Source of the DNA: an uncultured Parafilimonas sp. | Lineage (GTDB): Bacteria > Bacteroidota > Bacteroidia > Chitinophagales > Chitinophagaceae | Reading direction: 5' to 3' | NCBI GenBank assembly: GCA_903882935.1 | Contig: CAIRZB010000004.1 | Location: forward strand, 18,549 to 82,548 | DNA length: 64,000 bases | In this document: positions 9,139-16,953 of the stretch, piece by piece | Position numbering within the stretch: position 1 is the stretch's first letter | Layout: every line of letters begins with the position of its first letter | Program-made: the position numbers and the translations under genes | Notes under the pieces: generated by a model | What the model was told of the DNA's origin: nothing | Seen by the model: the letters and a program-made list of their open reading frames with translations, nothing else | Database searches by the model: none

Positions 9139-10401
9139 TTGGTATTAGCGCGCCATACTCCATTTTTAAAGGCTGTTTTTCTACACAGTATAACCGCATT
9201 CGGTGGTCCGCAGGGCCATATGGGCATGATGCTTAAAACATTTGTACAACAAAGGCATGATGTAACAGAAAAAGAACTGCTTGAGTATAACGCCTTTTGC
9301 CAAATGTTGCCTGGTGCTTCGTCTACACAAACACTTACTTTAATTGGGTACAAAAGGGGCGGGATTCCGCTGGCAGTATTAACATTGTTAATATGGATAA
9401 CACCGGCATGTTTGTTGATGAGCAGTTTGTCATTTTTACTTGATTACTTCCACGACCGGTCCATCAACATCACCGCCTTTAAATATATCCAGCCAATGGC
9501 AGTTGGTTTTGTGGCATATTCCTGTTACAAAATGGCGAAATTTTCGGTAACAAATACCATTACTAGGGTAGTAATGGTGGCATCAGCGCTATTAACATTT
9601 CTGTTTTTTAAAACGCCTTGGATATTTCCTTCCATCATAGTAATAGCAGGCATCGCCACCAACTTTAGCGACAAAAGAATACCAGACCAAGAAATCAGTT
9701 CAAAAAAAATAAAATGGGGTAATATTCTTATTTTTTTAGCCGTATTTCTAATATCAGCATTTTTTAGTGAAACGGCCCGAAAAAACGATTGGAAAAACCG
9801 TGGGCCATTTAACCTTTTTGAAAACTTTTATCGTTTTGGAAGCCTTGTATTTGGGGGAGGCGATGTTTTAATGCCAATGATGTACGAGCAATATGTAGTG
9901 CGGCCTACCACAGTAAACATACAAAAATTGAACAAAAATGCCCTTAAGGTTTCACAAACTGATTTTCTTACCGGGGCAGGCATAGTGCGTGCAATTCCAG
10001 GGCCTGTGTTTTCCATAGGCTCCTTTGTGGGAGGGATAGCACTACGCGAAGACGGACCAGGTATAAAAATGCAGTTATTGGGCTGCATAATTGGCTCAAT
10101 TGCACTATTTGCACCCAGTGCCTTATTGGTTTTGTTTTTTTTTCCTGTTTGGAATAACCTAAAGAAATATGTTGTCATTTTCCGTTCGCTCGAAGGTATT
10201 AATGCAGCTGTTGTAGGCATTATGCTAGGTGCTTCAATCTATCTTACCAAAAACGTATCTGTAGATATTTTCAAAACCTCCTTAGAGGCACCATTACTAA
10301 ACGTCGCTGTAATTGCAGCAACGTTTTGTTTACTCGCTTTTACAAAAACACGTGCCCCTTTTATTGTTGCGGGCTGTATTGTACTAAGCTTTATAATATA
10401 A
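9139..10401 (+). CDS. chrA: Chromate transporter, two-domain ChrA type
   Basis: A 420-residue polytopic membrane protein with the two duplicated CHR domains of the long ChrA form. The N-terminal half has [14 protein letters not shown] and [12 protein letters not shown]; the C-terminal half has [12 protein letters not shown] and [17 protein letters not shown]. The family exports chromate, sometimes sulfate. The start is a TTG at 9139; the frame is closed upstream by TAA at 9106-9108 and contains no ATG or GTG before the CHR core, so TTG is the best choice. No ChrB/ChrR regulator is adjacent. Confidence 0.85.
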   Translation: MVLARHTPFLKAVFLHSITAFGGPQGHMGMMLKTFVQQRHDVTEKELLEYNAFCQMLPGASSTQTLTLIGYKRGGIPLAVLTLLIWITPACLLMSSLSFLLDYFHDRSINITAFKYIQPMAVGFVAYSCYKMAKFSVTNTITRVVMVASALLTFLFFKTPWIFPSIIVIAGIATNFSDKRIPDQEISSKKIKWGNILIFLAVFLISAFFSETARKNDWKNRGPFNLFENFYRFGSLVFGGGDVLMPMMYEQYVVRPTTVNIQKLNKNALKVSQTDFLTGAGIVRAIPGPVFSIGSFVGGIALREDGPGIKMQLLGCIIGSIALFAPSALLVLFFFPVWNNLKKYVVIFRSLEGINAAVVGIMLGASIYLTKNVSVDIFKTSLEAPLLNVAVIAATFCLLAFTKTRAPFIVAGCIVLSFII

Positions 10402-10440
10402 CCGACCAAGCAACAAAACTGTGTGCTTACAATTAACATG

Positions 10441-11010
10441 TTACTTATAATAGCCATTCTGTTCCACCTCGGCTAAAACCTTATCGGGTAAAAGGTAACG
10501 TACCGATTTTCCTTCTTTTATTAGCTTCCTTATATCCGTGGCAGAAATTTCTAGCAGGGGTGCCTTAAGAAATACCAAATCCGCGCCAGCAAGTGGTTCT
10601 ACATCAAAGCCAGGCCGCATGTACACTATCAGCCTATTTGTGGATAACAATTGTTGAAAGTTTTTCCATTTATGCAAGTTTTGCATACTATCAGACCCTA
10701 AAATAATTGAAAAGCTGTGCTGTGGGTATTTTTCCTTTAAGTAAGTAATAGTATCTATCGTGTAAGACGGCCTCGGAAGTTTAAATTCTGTGTCGTTAAC
10801 CCTAAAATCTTGGTTATCTTCAACAGCCAACCTAACTAAATGTAAACGATGATACTCATTTAACAGGGTGGCTGTTTTTTTGAGTGGGTTTTGTGGCGAA
10901 ACAATAAACCACACTTGTTGTATATCAGTATTGTTAACTACATGAGAAGCTATTACCAGATGGCCCGTATGTATCGGGTTAAACGAACCAAAATAGAGGC
11001 CAATTTTCAT
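10441..11010 (-). CDS. nadD: Nicotinate-nucleotide adenylyltransferase
   Basis: Adenylates nicotinate mononucleotide in NAD synthesis. The 189 residues are the normal length. The nucleotidyltransferase motif GSFNPIHTGH has HTGH at residues 14-17, and the C-terminal ISATDIRKLIKEG matches the family's ISxTxIR loop. The feoA gene ends 24 bases upstream on the same strand and may be co-transcribed. The window also carries nadA. Internally the + strand at 10640-10648 reads TGTGGATAA, a perfect reverse DnaA box, about 6 kb from the candidate origin; this may be chance. Confidence 0.95.
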   Translation of the reverse strand: MKIGLYFGSFNPIHTGHLVIASHVVNNTDIQQVWFIVSPQNPLKKTATLLNEYHRLHLVRLAVEDNQDFRVNDTEFKLPRPSYTIDTITYLKEKYPQHSFSIILGSDSMQNLHKWKNFQQLLSTNRLIVYMRPGFDVEPLAGADLVFLKAPLLEISATDIRKLIKEGKSVRYLLPDKVLAEVEQNGYYK

Positions 11011-11034
11011 TTTGTAAATTTATGCAACACGTTA

Positions 11035-11259
11035 TTATACTTCTTCCACAAAAATATGGTCTGCCTCATTTAACCGTAAACTAAGGCTATAGCCTGCAAC
11101 CGAAATAGACATAGGATCACCTAATGGCGCAATTTGTTCAACCTTTACCATTTCTCCTGGTACACAACCCATTTCCATTAGTTTTATAAAAAGATCATCT
11201 TTTTCAAAACTTTTTATTACAACCGTTCTACCAATCTTAATCTCAGATAAACGCTTCAT
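11035..11259 (-). CDS. feoA: FeoA family protein
   Basis: A 74-residue SH3-like protein of the ferrous-iron uptake accessory family. It shows the FeoA layout: LSEIKIGRTVVI at the start, LMEMGCVPGE in the middle and the SLRLNEADHIFVE ending. FeoA normally interacts with the FeoB GTPase transporter, but no feoB lies in the window. Here it leads into nadD. Confidence 0.85.
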   Translation of the reverse strand: MKRLSEIKIGRTVVIKSFEKDDLFIKLMEMGCVPGEMVKVEQIAPLGDPMSISVAGYSLSLRLNEADHIFVEEV

Positions 11260-11336
11260 AGCCTTTCAAAATATTTGTAAAAGTAGTGTGACAATTGGCG
11301 TATTTGTTACGAATTTTGGAAGTCTAATATATAACT

Positions 11337-11777
11337 GTGGCAAAAGTATCATTCCATTATTCAGATAGGCAGCTTTTATTAAAACAAAAGAAAAAAGTAA
11401 AGTCATTTATAGAAGAACAATTATTTAAGACCGAAAAAATAAAACTCATTGAACTTCGCTATATATTTTGTTCCGATGACTATTTGTTAAAAATAAATAA
11501 ACAGTTTTTAAACCACGACGATTACACTGATATTATAACCTTCAATTTATCCGACGATACCAAGAATGGTATAATAGGGGAGGTGTACATTAGTACAGAC
11601 AGGGTAAAAGAAAATGCAGTGTTACATAGCAACACATTTAAAGACGAAGTGTTTAGAGTGGTTTTTCATGGGGCCTTGCACCTTTGTGGGTATAAAGACA
11701 AAAAAAAATCTGATAGTAAAATAATGCGCGAAAAGGAAAATTTTTATATTCATTTGTACAAACATAGTTCCACGTGA
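11337..11777 (+). CDS. ybeY: Endoribonuclease YbeY, 16S rRNA maturation
   Basis: A zinc-dependent RNase for 16S rRNA 3'-end maturation and ribosome quality control. The 146 residues are the usual size and start with GTG at 11337. The metal motif reads HGALHLCGYKDK: the first two His of the HGxLHLxGYDH motif are present, while the third position carries Asp after Lys, a form I recall as common in Bacteroidota. DIITFNLS matches the substrate-side motif. The stop TGA at 11775-11777 overlaps the GTG of the next gene within a parS-like site. Confidence 0.92.
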   Translation: MAKVSFHYSDRQLLLKQKKKVKSFIEEQLFKTEKIKLIELRYIFCSDDYLLKINKQFLNHDDYTDIITFNLSDDTKNGIIGEVYISTDRVKENAVLHSNTFKDEVFRVVFHGALHLCGYKDKKKSDSKIMREKENFYIHLYKHSST

Positions 11778-11781
11778 AACA
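11766..11781. other. parS-like ParB binding site 1
   Basis: AGTTCCACGTGAAACA matches the widely conserved parS consensus TGTTNCACGTGAAACA at all but the first base. It overlaps the end of ybeY and the start codon of the CAP gene, so these codons are constrained by both functions if the site is real. Confidence 0.65.
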
Positions 11782-12439
11782 TTTAATTACTTGCTTGCTA
11801 GCCATAACACCAATTTTCGCATTTACACAGCTAAAAAATATTGTATTGGAGGATAAGCCAATACCAAAACCAGCTGTTATTGATCAACAAATTAAAGATT
11901 TCAATACAGCCCAAAACCAATTTACCTCATTAACTACAACCGCACAAAACTTCTTTTATTGGGTTAATTATAGCCGCATAAACCCAAAAAGATTCTGGGA
12001 CAGCGTAGTAACGCAAATTTTGGAGACCTTTCCATCGTTAAAAAGTACATACAGCGAATCATTAAAAAATGATTTATATAATCAAACACCTTTACCACCA
12101 CTAACACTAAACGCCAAATTAGTACAAACCGCACAAAATCATGCGTTAGACATCTGTACAAATAACGGAAACATTGGCCACGTTTCTACTGATGGCCGAA
12201 CATTTTCAGACAGAATAAAAGCAGTTGGAATAAAATATTGCGGAGGCGAAAATGTATCGGTTGGAGATGTTGACCCAATTTTAAGCATTGTGCTTTTATA
12301 TATAGATTATGGCATACCAACACTTGGCCACAGGAAGGCGTTACTAAACACTAGCTATCTAGAAACAGGAATAGGAGTTGCGCCTTACGGTAAAGACGGA
12401 AGTATTTTTATAGTGCAGGACTTTAGTTGCAAACAATAA
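11774..12439 (+). CDS. Secreted CAP (SCP/PR1-like) domain protein
   Basis: A 221-residue exported protein. The GTG at 11774 overlaps the ybeY stop by 4 bases and gives a clean signal peptide ending near FAFTQ (about residue 18). The CAP domain (about 60-221) shows YWVNYSRINPKRFW, LVQTAQNHALDIC, GHVSTDGRTFSDRI, CGGENVS and the HRKALLNTSYLETGIGV block, including the His-Glu-Glu-His type residues. CAP proteins occur across bacteria; a specific substrate cannot be given. Translational coupling with ybeY is likely. Parts of the + strand here are strongly C-over-G. Confidence 0.82.
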   Translation: MKHLITCLLAITPIFAFTQLKNIVLEDKPIPKPAVIDQQIKDFNTAQNQFTSLTTTAQNFFYWVNYSRINPKRFWDSVVTQILETFPSLKSTYSESLKNDLYNQTPLPPLTLNAKLVQTAQNHALDICTNNGNIGHVSTDGRTFSDRIKAVGIKYCGGENVSVGDVDPILSIVLLYIDYGIPTLGHRKALLNTSYLETGIGVAPYGKDGSIFIVQDFSCKQ

Positions 12440-12443
12440 ATAT

Positions 12444-12459
12444 TGTTCCACGTGGAACC
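12444..12459. other. parS-like ParB binding site 2
   Basis: TGTTCCACGTGGAACC contains a perfect 14-bp palindrome (12445-12458) with the CACGTG core and TGTTCC/GGAAC arms of parS. It is intergenic, 678 bases from site 1 and 190 bases before mnmG. Confidence 0.65.
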
Positions 12460-12649
12460 AAGAAATAAGGAATAATATAACTATCCAAAATAGCAACCAG
12501 TCAAATTATTGAAGCCCTTTCCATAAAAATAAAACCTGCTAAAAAAAAAAATCACAACAGGAACTCCCCACCACACACAAATTCAGAATAACCCGTTTAT
12601 CCATTTTATACTTTTCCACAAGGCGTATCTTCGCACAAAATCAAAATTG

Positions 12650-14518
12650 ATGTTTCCAGAATATGATGTGATTGTTGTAGGGGCTGGCCATGCAGGATGT
12701 GAAGCAGCGGCAGCAGCAGCAAATATGGGCAGCAAAGTTCTCCTTATTACAATGAATATGCAAACTATAGCCCAAATGAGCTGCAACCCTGCGATGGGAG
12801 GTATTGCAAAGGGGCAAATAGTTAGAGAAATAGACGCAATAGGTGGATACAGCGGCATAGTTACAGACCGCACCATGATTCAATTTAGAATGCTCAATAA
12901 AAGCAAGGGACCTGCCATGTGGAGCCCACGGGCACAGAGCGACCGGATGTTATTTGCTATAACCTGGCGTGAACTGCTAGAGCAAACAACCAACGTTGAT
13001 TTTTACCAAGACATGGTGCAGGGCCTTTTAATAAAAAACAACCGGGCTTATGGTGTCATCACAGGCTTAGGGCACCATATACACGCAAAAGCCGTTGTGG
13101 TAACCAGCGGTACTTTTCTGAATGGTATTATACACATCGGAGAAAAACAATTTGGCGGTGGCCGTGCAGCTGAAAAAGCAGCTACTGGTATAACCGAACA
13201 ATTAACAACATTTGGATTTGAAAGCGACCGGCTAAAAACTGGTACACCACCAAGAGTTGACGGAAGGAGTTTAGATTACTCCAAAATGGATGAGCAAAAA
13301 GGTGACGATGAAATAACTGGCTTTTCATATACCAACACCTCAAAACTACACTCCTCAAAACAAAGAAGTTGTTTTATCACCTACACATCCCAAAAAGTAC
13401 ACGAAACATTAAAAACAGGTTTCAGCAGAAGCCCAATGTATGCCGGCAGAATAGAAGGCGTAGGCCCACGTTACTGCCCAAGCATCGAAGACAAAATAAA
13501 CCGATTTGCAGATAGAGACAGACACCAGCTATTTATTGAACCAGAAGGTTTTACAACCGTAGAAATATATGTAAATGGTTTCTCTACGTCACTGCCTGAA
13601 GATGTACAATACAATGCACTGAAACAAGTACCTGGCTTTGAAAACGTACGTATGTTCAGGCCAGGTTATGCCATAGAGTACGACTATTTTCCACCAACAC
13701 AACTAACACATTCACTTGAAACAAAACTAGTTTCAAACCTGTTTTTCGCAGGCCAGGTAAATGGCACAACCGGCTACGAAGAAGCTGCATGCCAAGGCCT
13801 AATGGCTGGCATTAACGCCCACCTAAAAATAACGGGAAACGAACCTTTCATATTAAAACGAAACGAAGCGTATATTGGTGTACTAATTGACGACCTAATA
13901 AGCAAAGGCACCGACGAACCCTACCGAATGTTTACCAGCAGAGCAGAATATAGAACACTTTTACGCCAGGATAATGCCGACTTGCGGTTAACTGCAATGA
14001 GCAATAAAATTGGATTAGCATCGCAAGAACGTATGCTTAACCTACAAACCAAAATTGATGGTGTACACCAGGTAAAAAATCTGTTATCTACTGTTTCAGC
14101 AGAACCGGCAGAAATAAACGATTACTTAACCACAATAAACAGCGCCGCGATTAACGAAAAACAAAAATTATCAAAATTACTCTTACGCCCAGATATTGAT
14201 ATTTTTTCCCTCACAAACGGCGTGCCTGCGATACAACACCAGCTACAATCCTTTTCAACTGAAATTTTACAGCAAGCAGAAATACAAATTAAATACGAGC
14301 GCTACATAGAAAAAGAACAAGAAATAGCCCACCGTATTTCAGCATTGGACGAGCAACTAATACCAACAAATTTTAACTACGATAAAATAAACGCACTAAG
14401 TAATGAAGCGCTGCAGAAATTTAAAAAAATTCAACCCAGAACCTTAGGACAGGCAGGGAGAATAAGTGGGGTAAACCCAAGCGACATACAAATACTAATG
14501 GTGTACATGGGCCGTTGA
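12650..14518 (+). CDS. mnmG: tRNA uridine-5-carboxymethylaminomethyl modification enzyme MnmG (GidA)
   Basis: With MnmE it forms the cmnm5 group on wobble U34 of several tRNAs using FAD and folate. The ATG at 12650 gives MFPEYDVIVVG; a TTG codon directly before it is a less likely start. The 622 residues are full length. FAD-binding GAGHAGCEAA is at 11-20, and the two GidA signatures GTPPRVDGRSLDYS and GQVNGTTGYEEAACQGLMAG are intact. A TATCTTCG element at about 12626-12633 may be the promoter. The gene is frequently located near bacterial chromosome origins. Coding-strand composition is rich in A and C, unlike recQ or the gene at 16954. Confidence 0.96.
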   Translation: MFPEYDVIVVGAGHAGCEAAAAAANMGSKVLLITMNMQTIAQMSCNPAMGGIAKGQIVREIDAIGGYSGIVTDRTMIQFRMLNKSKGPAMWSPRAQSDRMLFAITWRELLEQTTNVDFYQDMVQGLLIKNNRAYGVITGLGHHIHAKAVVVTSGTFLNGIIHIGEKQFGGGRAAEKAATGITEQLTTFGFESDRLKTGTPPRVDGRSLDYSKMDEQKGDDEITGFSYTNTSKLHSSKQRSCFITYTSQKVHETLKTGFSRSPMYAGRIEGVGPRYCPSIEDKINRFADRDRHQLFIEPEGFTTVEIYVNGFSTSLPEDVQYNALKQVPGFENVRMFRPGYAIEYDYFPPTQLTHSLETKLVSNLFFAGQVNGTTGYEEAACQGLMAGINAHLKITGNEPFILKRNEAYIGVLIDDLISKGTDEPYRMFTSRAEYRTLLRQDNADLRLTAMSNKIGLASQERMLNLQTKIDGVHQVKNLLSTVSAEPAEINDYLTTINSAAINEKQKLSKLLLRPDIDIFSLTNGVPAIQHQLQSFSTEILQQAEIQIKYERYIEKEQEIAHRISALDEQLIPTNFNYDKINALSNEALQKFKKIQPRTLGQAGRISGVNPSDIQILMVYMGR

Positions 14519-14617
14519 TATTGCAGATTTCATAAATTAACCATAAAAAAAAAACCGTTGATTTCTACTTACTTATGAATAAGTAATATTACAGCATATA
14601 TAAACAACAGTAGAAAA

Positions 14618-15385
14618 GTGCAAAAAAAAGCATTACCAATAATTACAGCCGCATTACTGTTAACAGCAGCATGGGCACAAGCACAATCGTTTAAAATATA
14701 TGGTACTGTTTACGATTACTTTACCAAGCATCCATTAGAGGCAGTAACTGTCCGCAGCTCAAACGGCAAATTTGCTTTATCAGATTCCTTAGGCAAATAT
14801 TCCATCGAGTTAAATAATACCAAAGATTCTGTATGGTTTAGTTACCTATCTAAAAGCACACAAAAATATCCATCAGACACAATAACAAATACCTTAAACT
14901 TTGATATAGCCCTTTACGTTGATGCAGCATGGCTGCCAGCAGTTAAAGTGAAAAACAAAAATTACCGTAACGACTCATTGCAAAACAGAGAAGACTATGC
15001 AAAAGTGTTCAACTTCAAAAAGCCTGGCATTCGTTTAAGCTCTACGCCGCCCGCATCTTACGTGCCAGGCAGTGTAACAGTAGGGCTTGACCTAGAGGAG
15101 TTAATAAATATGTTCCGCTTTAAACGAAACAGACGTATGATGGCATTGCAACGAAGGCTTTTGCAAGACGAGCAGGACAAATACATTGACCATCGATTTA
15201 CCAAAAGGCTTGTTACACAGCTTACGGGCCTAAAAACACCCTCCTTAGAACCATTCATGATATACTGTAGACCAACATACGAATTATTAACATACATGAA
15301 TGATTTGGAATTAGGATATTACATAGAACAATCTTTTACAATATATAAAAATGTGTTGAAACATAAAATTGAACTAACCAACTAG
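14618..15385 (+). CDS. Exported carboxypeptidase-like regulatory domain protein
   Basis: A 255-residue protein of unknown role. The GTG at 14618 gives a signal peptide ending at AWAQAQ (about residue 22). Residues 25-90 form a CarboxypepD_reg-like beta fold ([19 protein letters not shown], then [11 protein letters not shown]), the module found at the N-termini of many Bacteroidota envelope proteins. The rest is charged, with an Arg-rich stretch (about 165-185), and has no motif I recognise. It has no TonB plug or barrel. Its 3' end overlaps convergent nadA by 12 bases. Confidence 0.75.
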   Translation: MQKKALPIITAALLLTAAWAQAQSFKIYGTVYDYFTKHPLEAVTVRSSNGKFALSDSLGKYSIELNNTKDSVWFSYLSKSTQKYPSDTITNTLNFDIALYVDAAWLPAVKVKNKNYRNDSLQNREDYAKVFNFKKPGIRLSSTPPASYVPGSVTVGLDLEELINMFRFKRNRRMMALQRRLLQDEQDKYIDHRFTKRLVTQLTGLKTPSLEPFMIYCRPTYELLTYMNDLELGYYIEQSFTIYKNVLKHKIELTN

Positions 15386-16381
15386 CCCAGCAGCTCTGCT
15401 TATATCAAGCATCCTCTGCATTGGTTTTAAGGCCGTTACCCGAAGATTTTCATCCATAATTATTTCAGGCAGCTCGTATTGCATACAGAGGTACAGCTTT
15501 TCTAAAGTATTCAACTTCATATACGGGCAATCATTACAAGCGCAGTTGTTATTGGGGGGTGCAGGAATAAATACCTTTCCGGGTGCATCTTTGTGCATTT
15601 GGTGCAAAATACCAGCTTCAGTTGCTACAATAAATTCCTTGCAGTTATCCTTCACGGCAAATTTCAACAACTGCGTTGTGCTGCCAATAAAATCAGCAAT
15701 TTTTAATATACTTTCCTCGCACTCTGGGTGCGCTATCAACTTAGCACCCGGATTACGCATTTTAAGCCTCGTTATCTTCTCCAAACTAAAAATCTCATGT
15801 ACCATGCAGGCCCCATCCCACAACACCATGTTGCGCCCCGTTTGCTTATTTAAGTAGGCACCCAAATTCTTGTCTGGCGCAAATATTATCGGCTGGTTAT
15901 ACGGTACGCTCTCAATTATCTTCAGCGCGTTGCTACTCGTACAAATGATGTCGCTCATGGCCTTAATCTCCGCAGAGCAATTAATGTACGATATAACCAC
16001 GTGGTTTGGCCTCGCGTCCTTAAACGCCTTAAAAGCATCAGCAGGCGCGCTGTCAGCTAGGCTACACCCAGCCTTCAAATCAGGCAATACTACCTTCTTA
16101 CCTGGGTTAAGTATTTTAGCTGTTTCCCCCATAAAATGTACGCCCGCAAAAACAATCATGTCAGCATTTGTTTTCGCAGCGTGCTGGGCTAGTGCTAAAC
16201 TATCGCCCAAATAATCGGCAACATCCTGTATATCAGCCTCTTGGTAATAATGGGCTAACACAACAGCATTTTTTTCCTTTTTTAAACGCTCAATTTCCAC
16301 AAACAAATCCAGTGTTGCATCAATTTCTATATCAAGGTACCCCTTGCTGAAAATTTTTTCCTTAGCAATATTAATGTTCAT
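15374..16381 (-). CDS. nadA: Quinolinate synthase
   Basis: Condenses iminoaspartate with dihydroxyacetone phosphate to quinolinate using a [4Fe-4S] cluster. The 335 residues are full length. It shows [23 protein letters not shown] (first cluster Cys), DGACMVHE (second), HPECEE and the terminal CACNDCPYM cluster segment. Neither nadB nor nadC is adjacent. It is divergent from the PpiD-like gene, and the candidate oriC lies between them. Confidence 0.96.
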   Translation of the reverse strand: MNINIAKEKIFSKGYLDIEIDATLDLFVEIERLKKEKNAVVLAHYYQEADIQDVADYLGDSLALAQHAAKTNADMIVFAGVHFMGETAKILNPGKKVVLPDLKAGCSLADSAPADAFKAFKDARPNHVVISYINCSAEIKAMSDIICTSSNALKIIESVPYNQPIIFAPDKNLGAYLNKQTGRNMVLWDGACMVHEIFSLEKITRLKMRNPGAKLIAHPECEESILKIADFIGSTTQLLKFAVKDNCKEFIVATEAGILHQMHKDAPGKVFIPAPPNNNCACNDCPYMKLNTLEKLYLCMQYELPEIIMDENLRVTALKPMQRMLDISRAAGLVG

Positions 16382-16953
16382 AACTCTTGTAGTATTCTAT
16401 AATAATATATTATTTATATAAAACCCTATTACTATTACGGCTGTGGATATCGGGATAAGTTTGTTATCCACATATCGCAAAGTTAATTACCTCTGGGCTT
16501 TCCACACGTATTAACAAATAATCCACCCGCTGTAATTTAATATTTCCGCTGTTTAAGGGCTTTTTCTAACAATTGTTAATTGTAAAATACAAGGTTATAC
16601 CCAATAGGTAATTAACACGATATACACTGTTAATAGCACGGCCGGAATTTGTGTGGAGTTAGCAAAAAAGCCTATGTAGGGGTTAAAAACCTGTATTTGT
16701 TCTATATTTCTTAAGATAAGCCATGCAAAAAACACTGCTTTATCCACTGTGTTAAGCAATTATTAACAGCTGTCTGTGTATACAGGTTTCACGGATTGTT
16801 TCATACGCTTCCGGCCGGCCAATTTATAATATTGGTTGAATAGATTAAAAAATCTTGAAAATATTACTACACGGGCTATTTTAAATGTTATCCACATTTG
16901 TTCAATAGTTATATTCCCCTATTTTTGCCATCCTCTTTTTAAACTTATATATT
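16382..16953. other. Candidate chromosomal replication origin (DnaA-box cluster)
   Basis: A 572-bp AT-rich gap between divergent nadA and the PpiD-like gene. It contains two perfect DnaA boxes TTATCCACA at 16464-16472 and 16888-16896. One-mismatch boxes lie at 16442-16450 (reverse strand) and 16740-16748 (TTATCCACT), and weaker ones near 16498, 16519 and 16652. An almost pure A/T block at 16394-16424 beside the first boxes could be the unwinding element. Two parS-like sites and mnmG lie 2-5 kb to the left. No dnaA gene is present, which does not exclude an origin. An origin has not been demonstrated from sequence alone. Confidence 0.65.
16920..16927 (+). promoter_or_regulatory. -7 promoter element of the PpiD-like gene
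   Basis: TATTTTTG matches the Bacteroidota TAnnTTTG element and lies 26 bases before the ATG at 16954. A clear TTG at the -33 spacing was not found. Confidence 0.5.

Noticed and set aside
15990..16010. AACCACGTGGTT palindrome as a third parS site
   Set aside because: It lies inside nadA and its flanks (AACC/GGTT) differ from the parS arms TGTTTC/GAAACA at several positions.
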